From assembly GCF_024641065.1 (NCBI RefSeq), contig NZ_JAHEDV010000001.1, positions 248,001-312,000 of the forward strand: a stretch of 64,000 bases of DNA, read 5' to 3'. The DNA is from Rhodoluna sp. GTDB lineage: Bacteria > Actinomycetota > Actinomycetes > Actinomycetales > Microbacteriaceae. The stretch's first letter is position 1. Each line of letters begins with the position of its first letter. The position numbers and the translations under genes are program-made. Positions 20,758 to 28,714 of the stretch are shown here, in pieces. The notes beneath the pieces are model-generated. The model ran no database searches and had not been told where the DNA came from. It was given only the letters and a program-made list of their open reading frames with translations.

Positions 20758-21525
20758 CTAGATGACGCTTCGAAGAAATGCCTGGGTTCGTGCATTCTTT
20801 GGGTTGTCTAGAACTTCGCTTGGGGCACCAGCCTCGACTACGACACCTTGATCCATGAAAACTACCTGGTCGGCTACTTCGCGAGCGAAGCCCATTTCGT
20901 GAGTAACCACAATCATGGTCATTCCGCTCTGAGCCAACTTGCGCATGACATCAAGAACGTCGCCAACCAATTCAGGGTCTAGTGCTGAGGTCGGCTCATC
21001 AAACAACATAAGCTTTGGCTCCATGGCAAGCGCTCTTGCGATTGCAACTCGCTGCTGCTGACCACCTGAGAGCTGCGACGGGTAAGCATCTGCTTTTTCA
21101 GCCAACCCCACCGATGCAAGCACCTCGCGTGCTTTTGAAACTGCCTGCTCTTTAGACAGACCTTTAACACCCATTGGCGCCTCGATTACGTTTTCGAGAG
21201 CCGTTAGGTGCGGAAACAGGTTGAATCGCTGAAAGACCATGCCGATTTCGCGACGCTGTTGAGCGATGTCAGTCGGCTTCATCTCATACAAGACGCCGTC
21301 GCGTTCATGAAAACCGATCAACTCACCGTCAACAAACAATCGCCCACCACTAATGGTTTCGAGGTGATTGATGCAACGCAAGAAAGTTGATTTTCCTGAA
21401 CCCGATGGGCCAAGAAGACAAAGAACTTCGCCGCGATTTACGGTGAGATCGATGCCCTTTAGAACCTCATTCGAGCCAAAAGACTTGTGGATGCCACGTG
21501 CATCGACCATCGGCAACTGGTTCAT
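20758..21525 (-). CDS. Amino-acid ABC transporter ATP-binding protein (PAAT/GlnQ-type)
   Basis: [54 protein letters not shown]; start ATG at 21525 overlaps permease stop. Confidence 0.94.
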   Translation of the reverse strand: MNQLPMVDARGIHKSFGSNEVLKGIDLTVNRGEVLCLLGPSGSGKSTFLRCINHLETISGGRLFVDGELIGFHERDGVLYEMKPTDIAQQRREIGMVFQRFNLFPHLTALENVIEAPMGVKGLSKEQAVSKAREVLASVGLAEKADAYPSQLSGGQQQRVAIARALAMEPKLMLFDEPTSALDPELVGDVLDVMRKLAQSGMTMIVVTHEMGFAREVADQVVFMDQGVVVEAGAPSEVLDNPKNARTQAFLRSVI

Positions 21526-22415
21526 GCGTTCACCTTTGCAGAGAATTTGAGCCAACGAGATTTCTGTTCTGCTGGGTTGAAACCGCGGCCAAACTTCTTC
21601 TCAAGGTAGCTCTGTGGAATCGAGAGAATGCCAGTCATCACCAAGTACCAGAAGCCAGCTACAACCAAGAGCTCAACCTGGGCTAGGTTCTGCGACGAAA
21701 TCTGCGAGGTGCGGGCATAAAGCTCCATGACGGCTACTACCTGAAGCAACGAGGTGCTCTTGAGCATCGAGATGAACTCGTTGCCCATTGGTGGAATGAT
21801 GACGCGCATGGCCTGTGGCAGAACGATTCTGCGGAGGGTGTAGCCGGAACTCATGCCGAGTGACTTAGCAGCTTCTGCCTGGCCTGAATCGACAGACAAA
21901 ATGCCAGCTCGCACGATCTCAGCGGCATAAGCACCTTCATTTAGAGAAAGTGCAATCAAACCGGCCACAATCGCGGTGAATACATTGCTAGTTGCCTCTG
22001 AGAAGAGAACGATGTCGGTAAATGGAACAATGACCTCGATGCGAGGGTAGATGATGCCTAGGTAACCCCAGAACACAATCTGAAGCAAAAGTGGCGTGCC
22101 TCTAAAGAAACCCACGTAACCCTTAGCAACCCAGCGAAGAACTGGATTTTTCGAAAGGTTCATCACGGCAAAAATGATTGCCAGAACTGTTCCAAAGAAC
22201 ATAGCCACGATAGTCAGCACAACGGTCAAAACCGCAGCCATCATTACCTTTGGGCTAAATAGGTACTGATCAATAATGCTGTGATTGATGTTTGGTGAAG
22301 CCCACAATGAGTAAACAAAAGCACCCAGAACCAACACCAACAAACCTGCTGAAACCCAACGCCACGGATGACGCAGCGGAACGACGACTATCTCGTCGTT
22401 GGTCTTCTTACTCAT
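21522..22415 (-). CDS. Amino-acid ABC transporter permease
   Basis: HisM/GlnP-type [51 protein letters not shown]. Confidence 0.94.
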   Translation of the reverse strand: MSKKTNDEIVVVPLRHPWRWVSAGLLVLVLGAFVYSLWASPNINHSIIDQYLFSPKVMMAAVLTVVLTIVAMFFGTVLAIIFAVMNLSKNPVLRWVAKGYVGFFRGTPLLLQIVFWGYLGIIYPRIEVIVPFTDIVLFSEATSNVFTAIVAGLIALSLNEGAYAAEIVRAGILSVDSGQAEAAKSLGMSSGYTLRRIVLPQAMRVIIPPMGNEFISMLKSTSLLQVVAVMELYARTSQISSQNLAQVELLVVAGFWYLVMTGILSIPQSYLEKKFGRGFNPAEQKSRWLKFSAKVNA

Positions 22416-22519
22416 TCAGCCACCTTGATAAATTTCCTACTCAGTAAAGAGTAATACTCACCTGCAAGCAATTGACTCTTCAGGCGGTTTTCTAAGTCCC
22501 GTTCCATTTGATGCCTTAG

Positions 22520-22593
22520 TAGGGAGTACGGGACTTGAACCCGTGACCGACGGATTATGAGTCCGCTGCTCTAACCGGCTGAGCTAACTCCCC
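22520..22593 (-). tRNA. tRNA-Met(CAT), elongator type
   Basis: - strand GGGGAGTTAGCTCAGCCGGTTAGAGCAGCGGACTCATAATCCGTCGGTCACGGGTTCAAGTCCCGTACTCCCTA; CAT anticodon. Confidence 0.93.
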
Positions 22594-22608
22594 TTGCCGG
22601 AATGCTTT

Positions 22609-24081
22609 TTAGTCTTCGTTACGAAGACGCTCGGTAGCATTCTTGACTGCCGATTTAGCCTTTCGGGCTGTCTTCTTTGCAGTCTTTTTAACCTTGCTAT
22701 TTACAGCCTTGGTGAGTTCAACGACCTCATCACGGATGTCTTCAAGCTTTTCACGAACCTCTTCACGAACTTCACCAGCTGATTCTCTCAGCGCTTGAGA
22801 ACGCTCGCGCAGAGCCACAACTCGATTGTGCAGTGCTTCTGGAAGCAAACCAATCGGCTTTAGGTACTCTTCATCGTTGTCGTCAGAGGTGTTCTTCTCG
22901 TCTTGGTCGCCTCGATAAAGCGCCTCGAAAATTGTGAGTGTGCGCTCTATGTCGTGCGCCTGAATCAAGTGAAGTGAGTTTTCAGACAAACGGTCGAGTT
23001 CTGCTTGATCCGCAGTCAAAATTGCTGACAGTTTCTCACTGAATTGAACCACGTTATCTGGCTCAAACAGGTAACCATTGTCACCGTCGTGAACCAGGTG
23101 CGGCAGCGCCATTGCATCTGCAGCAACTACTGGGCGACCTGAGGCCATAGCCTCCATGGTTGCGATGCTCTGCAGCTCAGCAATAGAAGGCATGGCAAAC
23201 AGGGTCGCGCGCTCGTAGGCCTTTGGCAGTTCAGCCTCAGACACGTGACCCAAGAACTTCACGTTTTTAGCAATGCCAAGTTCGAGAGCAAGATTTTCAA
23301 GGTACTTGCGCTCACCACCGTCACCAACAATCTCAACCTGGGTGTTCAGTTTCTTAGGCAACATCGCAACTGCCTTGAGCAAGTTGTGAATGTGCTTTTC
23401 GAAGTCGAGTCGACCCAAGAACAAAACGCGCGGGATTTCATTTGAGGTTGGTGAAGTGTTGGCGAATTTAGAGGCGTCGATGCCACACGAAATAGCCAAG
23501 ACACCAGAAACTCCAGCAGCTTCTTCAAGCAAATTCGCTGCACGACGAGTTGGGGTCGTGATTGCGTCAACCTGTGAAAGCACGCGACCAGCATCGGCCC
23601 AGGCCATCTTCATCGCGGTTTTCTGGAACCAACCTGGGATGAATGAGTACTTGATGAGGTTCTCAGGCATGATGTGGTTGGTCGCCAGCAAGCGAATGCC
23701 CTGCTGCTTAGCGCTCTTAACTAGATATCGGCCGACAATCAAGTGCGACTGAATGTGCACTGCGTCAGGCTTAACATCCTTGAGAATTTGATCTGTCTTG
23801 CGCTTGAGCGTGAAAGGCCAGATGTAGCGCAAAGTTTTGTGCTGAGGAATGCGGAAACTCTTGATGCGGTGAACGGTCATCGTTGAACCATCGTGTTCTT
23901 CGATGAAAGATCCGTGCTTATCGCTGAAGGCCGGTGCAACAATGTGCACGTCGTGACCGCGTCGCGCTAACCCGCCGGCAAGACGCTCGGCAAAGCGAGC
24001 AGCACCATTGATGTCAGGCGGAAAAGTGTCGCAGCCGATGACGATGGTTAGCTTTTTGGAAGAGCCGGGGGCAGATGCCAA
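22609..24081 (-). CDS. Glycosyltransferase family 4 (GT-B) with Lys/Ala-rich C-terminal tail
   Basis: FPPDINGAARFAERLAGGLARRGHDVHIVAP, FLGRLDFEKHIHNLLKA, PSIAELQSIATMEAMASGRPVVA. Confidence 0.9.
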   Translation of the reverse strand: MASAPGSSKKLTIVIGCDTFPPDINGAARFAERLAGGLARRGHDVHIVAPAFSDKHGSFIEEHDGSTMTVHRIKSFRIPQHKTLRYIWPFTLKRKTDQILKDVKPDAVHIQSHLIVGRYLVKSAKQQGIRLLATNHIMPENLIKYSFIPGWFQKTAMKMAWADAGRVLSQVDAITTPTRRAANLLEEAAGVSGVLAISCGIDASKFANTSPTSNEIPRVLFLGRLDFEKHIHNLLKAVAMLPKKLNTQVEIVGDGGERKYLENLALELGIAKNVKFLGHVSEAELPKAYERATLFAMPSIAELQSIATMEAMASGRPVVAADAMALPHLVHDGDNGYLFEPDNVVQFSEKLSAILTADQAELDRLSENSLHLIQAHDIERTLTIFEALYRGDQDEKNTSDDNDEEYLKPIGLLPEALHNRVVALRERSQALRESAGEVREEVREKLEDIRDEVVELTKAVNSKVKKTAKKTARKAKSAVKNATERLRNED

Positions 24082-24171
24082 GGTTTACCTCTTATAAGAA
24101 AAATGAATCTCGGGACTAACGCCCACCCCTCAATTTTAGCCAGTCGTGGTCTAAAACATCCGAGTTTGTTG

Positions 24172-25068
24172 CTAATTGTGCTTTTTACCGACTACCTCGG
24201 GATGAACCTTTGAGATGAGATACACGCCAACCACCGCGACTACCCCGCTTAGGGCAAACCCAAACATAGTCAAAGCAGAGGCCTGCTGCGCTTCACCCAA
24301 GATCACGATGGCGATAGTCACTGCTACGAGTGGGTCAATCACGGTAAGGCCGGCAATTACTAGATCTGGTGGACCAGACGAATAGGCGTTCTGAACAAAC
24401 CAGCCACCGAGTGCAACTGCACCAAGTAAGGCAATGAGACAAAAGACTGTGAGCCATTCGAACTGGTTCTGCAGCACGCGTTGAATGACCACCTTGGCCA
24501 GAGTTGCAACAAAGCCATAGAGCACTCCGGCACCGATGACGTATGAGAGCGCCTTCATGCGTTTACCCAGAGTGAAGAACAGCGCGCTGAAAATCGCAAG
24601 GATGGCGCCAAGAACGCCGAGCACTTCGCGCAATCGGTCATCAGTGAGCTCGTTCTCAGCTGCCGTGCCCGAAGCCATAGCCACAAAAGCAGCGATACCC
24701 GTGGTGCAGAGCACAACGGCAAAGATGGTTGCTCGATTCAGCTTGGTTTTGGTCACCTTGGCGTTGAGAACTGAGGTTATAACCAGTGCAATAGCCCCAA
24801 TGGGCTGAACCACAATCAGAGGCGCAAGTGAGAGTGAGGCCAGCTGAAGCAAGATTGCCACACCCATAACCACGGTGCCCGACCACCATTTTGGATGCGC
24901 AAGGAGAGCGATGAGCTGCTTGAAACTGAGCGATCCGCGACCTTGAACCTTTGGTTTATTTCTCGAAACCACAGCATCGTTTTGAAACTGAGTTCCAAAA
25001 GATAGGGCTACCGCACCAAGAACTGCCAATGCAATCGCGATAATTCGCAAATCGAAGCCGGTGGTCAT
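24172..25068 (-). CDS. DMT-superfamily membrane transporter
   Basis: About 9-10 TM; LAPLIVVQPIGAIALVITSVLNA, GLTVIDPLVAVTIAIVILGE. Confidence 0.8.
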   Translation of the reverse strand: MTTGFDLRIIAIALAVLGAVALSFGTQFQNDAVVSRNKPKVQGRGSLSFKQLIALLAHPKWWSGTVVMGVAILLQLASLSLAPLIVVQPIGAIALVITSVLNAKVTKTKLNRATIFAVVLCTTGIAAFVAMASGTAAENELTDDRLREVLGVLGAILAIFSALFFTLGKRMKALSYVIGAGVLYGFVATLAKVVIQRVLQNQFEWLTVFCLIALLGAVALGGWFVQNAYSSGPPDLVIAGLTVIDPLVAVTIAIVILGEAQQASALTMFGFALSGVVAVVGVYLISKVHPEVVGKKHN

Positions 25069-25146
25069 TAATCCCCTTAGGTAAGCAATTCGAGCCTATC
25101 TCGCAAGGCTGCAAATCAGAGGGAACCAGAAAGGTAAATTTGTTTC

Positions 25147-25713
25147 ATGACCATTCGAAGAATCTGCATCACTGGCGAACCAGTGCTTCACACCCGAGCA
25201 AAAGAAGTCACTAATTTTGACGACGAATTGCGCGAACTCGTTCAAGACATGTTTGAAACCATGGATGAAGCTCCTGGTGTTGGACTAGCAGCCCCTCAGG
25301 TAGGCGTTGGCCTTCGCCTTTTCACCTATGACTATGCCGACGACGAAGGAAATGAACGACGTGGTGTGATCATCAACCCCGTTCTAGAACTTGGCGAAAT
25401 CATGGACGAGCCAGCTGATGAAGACACTGAAATAGAGGGTTGCCTTTCGGTTCCAGGCGAGAGATTCCCCCTAAAACGTGCCGAGCAAGTCACTATTTCG
25501 GGCGTCGACCTTGACCAAAAGCCTGTGAAAATTGAGGCCGAAGGCTGGTTTGCCAGAATCTTTCAGCACGAATTCGATCACTTGGATGGATTGCTATACG
25601 TTGATCGACTTGCCGAGCCGTGGGCTGAGATTTCTAAAGACATTATTGAAGACAACGGCTGGGGCAAACCAGGCCTAAGTTGGCTACCTGGTTACGACAA
25701 GCTCGAAGGATAA
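25147..25713 (+). CDS. def: Peptide deformylase
   Basis: GVGLAAPQVGV, EGCLSVPGE, FQHEFDHLDG. Confidence 0.96.
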   Translation: MTIRRICITGEPVLHTRAKEVTNFDDELRELVQDMFETMDEAPGVGLAAPQVGVGLRLFTYDYADDEGNERRGVIINPVLELGEIMDEPADEDTEIEGCLSVPGERFPLKRAEQVTISGVDLDQKPVKIEAEGWFARIFQHEFDHLDGLLYVDRLAEPWAEISKDIIEDNGWGKPGLSWLPGYDKLEG

Positions 25714-26360
25714 ACTGCCGCAAATAGCTGAGATCTGGTTGCTAAACCAAGTTCGCTAAGCATCTGTTCGATGGTTTTTCTAACTCGATACTGAGCCATC
25801 GAAAGCTCTATAGAGATTTCTTTGTCAGATTTGCCGCACGCGAAAAGCTCGAGCACGGCCTTTTGCTTATCGTCTAAATCTGCCAATTTGTAATGAAACC
25901 CTATTGGAGCAGGCGGCAATTCAGGGAGAGTATCCAAGAAAGCTTTAAGCTGACTGAAATCCGGAACATTATCTTTTGCCTGTGAAGATCGAATCGCCTT
26001 CAAAAGTTGCTCAGGCCCAGAATCTTGGGTTACTAAGTCTGTTGCTCCTGCCAAAATGCTGGCTAGCTGAAGTTCACCACTGAAGTATGGGCCAGTGAGA
26101 ATGATCGGCGGAATGGAACCATTGACCTCGATGTATTTCGGAATCAATTGACCAAGAAGAGTGATGCCGTCAATGCTCTTCAACCGGTGATCAATCACAA
26201 GAACGTCAATGAGCGCCTCGGTAGCGCGCTCCAGTACTGAAAGTGCATCTTCGTCTTCGAATACCACAGCCATATCGACTTGAGAATCAATAACCAAACG
26301 GCGACCGAAACGAATGTCGGCATCGCCATCTATTAAACCAACGCGGATAACCTCGGTCAT
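25692..26360 (-). CDS. Response-regulator-like protein, NarL/LuxR type, atypical receiver
   Basis: REC-like domain (VLVIDHRLKSIDG, IILTGPY) and LuxR-type HTH (LDDKQKAVLELFACGKSDKEISIELSMAQYRVRKTIEQMLSELGL). Confidence 0.85.
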   Translation of the reverse strand: MTEVIRVGLIDGDADIRFGRRLVIDSQVDMAVVFEDEDALSVLERATEALIDVLVIDHRLKSIDGITLLGQLIPKYIEVNGSIPPIILTGPYFSGELQLASILAGATDLVTQDSGPEQLLKAIRSSQAKDNVPDFSQLKAFLDTLPELPPAPIGFHYKLADLDDKQKAVLELFACGKSDKEISIELSMAQYRVRKTIEQMLSELGLATRSQLFAAVYPSSLS

Positions 26361-26361
26361 G

Positions 26362-27633
26362 CTAGTTTTCGGCCGAACCCGCGAGTGTTCTTAGCTGCGG
26401 AAAAATAGCAGAAAGTGTGAACCCGACACCAGGAACCACTGTGGCTTCAACACTTCCGCCATACAGATCAGCACGCTCACGCATTGCGGTAATGCTTGCA
26501 CCGCGAATTGGCTCAACCAAAGCCTTGAGGTCTTCATCAATCGTGTAGCCACTGTCTTCAATCGGCACTGAAAGATCTAGTCTTCGGTTGACCTCGATGC
26601 CATTGTCTTTCACCAGCACCTGAAGACCCTCTTCAACCCATGAGAACGAGACAGAAACATCCGTGCCAACTGGGCAATGCTGTTTCACGTTTTCAAGAGC
26701 GTCAAAAACGATGCGATAAATAGCCAACTGGCCACCTTCGCTGAGGCTAAAAGGCACTCCCTCGGATGTAATCGAAACCGTGTAACCGAACTCTCGGTAC
26801 GCGATGGTTAGCGCATTCAAGTCAGAAATGCGAGGAGGGGCAGCAGAGACGGTGTGCTGTTTGTTGAGCATGTCGTAGAGACGTCGAAGTTCGGTGTGTG
26901 CTCCGCGTGCACTTTGTGCGATCTTGTCGAGTGAACGAGTTGCAGAATTCAAATCGGCTTTGGCAGCATAAACCGCACCCTCAGCCTGTGAAATAACGGC
27001 CGACACCTTTTGAATGATGAGTTCGCTGATGTCGCGGGCTATCTCAAAGCGCTCATTCTGTTCGGCCACCTCAAGTGATAACAGCGAGTGGGTGCTGCTG
27101 GTGATGGCCTGGTCGAACCGAGTTCCAACGTGCAAGTAGTTGGTAATCGTTAGGCGCCCCATAAGCCAAAAAAGAATGTTCAGAGCGGCGACTGCAATGA
27201 TAAAAACAGCAATTGCTGTGTTGCGTGAATCTTCATTCACGAGGATGAAACCAAACTTGACCTGGCCGATGGTAGCGCCGGCTACCTCCCAGCCAACAAG
27301 AGTGAAACCCGAAAGTAGGTTTGACAACAATAGAGCAATGCCCATTTTCTGCGAGGCTAGCGCGCCTGCAATGAAGACTGCGACTGCGGCAATAGCTCCT
27401 GAATAGAGCGGCTCTAAACCAAAGTAAACGTATCCCGCGGTCGCAATGGCAAGACTCAAAATCGAGAGTGATGGTCTGTTTGCCGCGAAAAGAGTGGTTA
27501 GCCCATAAATCGAAGCGATCAAAACCGCTACTGGACCTTGAAGGATTAAATCAATTCCGCCGAAAACTAAAAATAAAGTAAGTGCGATTAGTGAGGAAGA
27601 GAGCCATCTGCGACCTTGGATCCAACGTATCAA
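26362..27633 (-). CDS. Histidine-kinase-like membrane protein (DesK/NarX type) lacking the H-box His
   Basis: Multi-TM N-term, ERFEIARDISELIIQKVSAVISQAEGA, HATPase N box ALENVKQH, VKDNG, MRERADLYGGSVEA; TTG start at 27633 preceded by caggag. Confidence 0.83.
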   Translation of the reverse strand: MIRWIQGRRWLSSSLIALTLFLVFGGIDLILQGPVAVLIASIYGLTTLFAANRPSLSILSLAIATAGYVYFGLEPLYSGAIAAVAVFIAGALASQKMGIALLLSNLLSGFTLVGWEVAGATIGQVKFGFILVNEDSRNTAIAVFIIAVAALNILFWLMGRLTITNYLHVGTRFDQAITSSTHSLLSLEVAEQNERFEIARDISELIIQKVSAVISQAEGAVYAAKADLNSATRSLDKIAQSARGAHTELRRLYDMLNKQHTVSAAPPRISDLNALTIAYREFGYTVSITSEGVPFSLSEGGQLAIYRIVFDALENVKQHCPVGTDVSVSFSWVEEGLQVLVKDNGIEVNRRLDLSVPIEDSGYTIDEDLKALVEPIRGASITAMRERADLYGGSVEATVVPGVGFTLSAIFPQLRTLAGSAEN

Positions 27634-27660
27634 CGTGAACTCCTGATCTGCGAAAAAGAG

Positions 27661-27736
27661 TGGCTCCCCGGCTTGGACTCGAACCAAGAACCTATCGGTT
27701 AACAGCCGATTGCTCTGCCAATTGAGCTACCGAGGA
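27661..27736 (-). tRNA. tRNA-Asn(GTT), CCA encoded
   Basis: - strand TCCTCGGTAGCTCAATTGGCAGAGCAATCGGCTGTTAACCGATAGGTTCTTGGTTCGAGTCCAAGCCGGGGAGCCA. Confidence 0.96.
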
Positions 27737-27801
27737 ATGTTGTTTTTGCAACTTGAAAAGATTACCAAAGATTTGGGCGACAAGTCGGCGATTTACAGAA
27801 A

Positions 27802-28713
27802 TTAGTAGCCGAGCTCAGCCGAAACCTGACCGACAAGGGCCTCTCCCCCAAAAAACGCGTGAACATTTTCGCGAATTCGATCTGAAAAAAGTCGAACAAC
27901 CATTTCTCGGGTGTCAGCGGTGTGAGGGGTGATGAGAATATTTTTAGCCTGCCAAAGCGGATGCCCCTCAGGTAATGGCTCAGGGTCGGTTACATCCACG
28001 GCGGCACCGGCTAGCTCACCGGATGAGAGCGCATCGATTAGATCACCAGTGTGGACCAAAGGGCCTCGGGCGATGTTGACCAGATAGGCCGACGGTTTCA
28101 TAGCCTCGAAAGCTTGGCGGTTGAAAACACGACTAGTTTCACTGGTTAAAGCCGCGGTTACAACAACCAGATCAGCCTTTGGGAGTTCACTGAGTAATTC
28201 AGTTGAAGCTAGAACTGAATTAACGCCAACCATATGCTGTGGCCGCTTGCGTAGGACTGTGATTTTTGCTCGGAACGGTGCCAGCAGGTTGACCAATTCT
28301 TCGGTGATACCGCCACCGCCATAAATCAAGACGCTTGCATCAAACAGGCTGACGGCAAATGATTTGCCCCAACTGGTTGCTCGCACGCGTTCTGGAATGG
28401 CACGCATCAGGGCAAGCGAGAGCGCGAGTGCATGCTCGGCCACCGGCTCGCGGTAAGAACCCTTGGCTGATGTGAATCGAACATCTCGGTTGATTACAGC
28501 TGAAAACGCATCAACGCCCGCAAAAGGAAGTTGAACCCATTCAATCTGCGGGTTCGAGTCAAGAAGCTCGGCAAGGGCTTTGGGCTGGCTATAGTCAGTC
28601 CATATAAGTGCCCGCACATCTTTCGACACCTTTGACAGCGAGCCGCCGGCGTCACTAACTGCAGCTTCATATTCAGGAAAGCTTCGTGGTTCAATGGCGA
28701 CTAGATTGAGCAC
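27802..28713 (-). CDS. D-isomer-specific 2-hydroxyacid dehydrogenase
   Basis: VLIYGGGGITEELVNLL, NIARGPLVHTGDLIDALSSGELAGAAVDVTDPEPLPEGHPLW, ITPHTAD. Confidence 0.9.
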   Translation of the reverse strand: MLNLVAIEPRSFPEYEAAVSDAGGSLSKVSKDVRALIWTDYSQPKALAELLDSNPQIEWVQLPFAGVDAFSAVINRDVRFTSAKGSYREPVAEHALALSLALMRAIPERVRATSWGKSFAVSLFDASVLIYGGGGITEELVNLLAPFRAKITVLRKRPQHMVGVNSVLASTELLSELPKADLVVVTAALTSETSRVFNRQAFEAMKPSAYLVNIARGPLVHTGDLIDALSSGELAGAAVDVTDPEPLPEGHPLWQAKNILITPHTADTREMVVRLFSDRIRENVHAFFGGEALVGQVSAELGY

Positions 28714-28714
28714 T

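Noticed and set aside
27634-27687. Upstream start of the kinase-like ORF at 27687
   Set aside because: Lies within tRNA-Asn; TTG 27633 with CAGGAG RBS is preferred.
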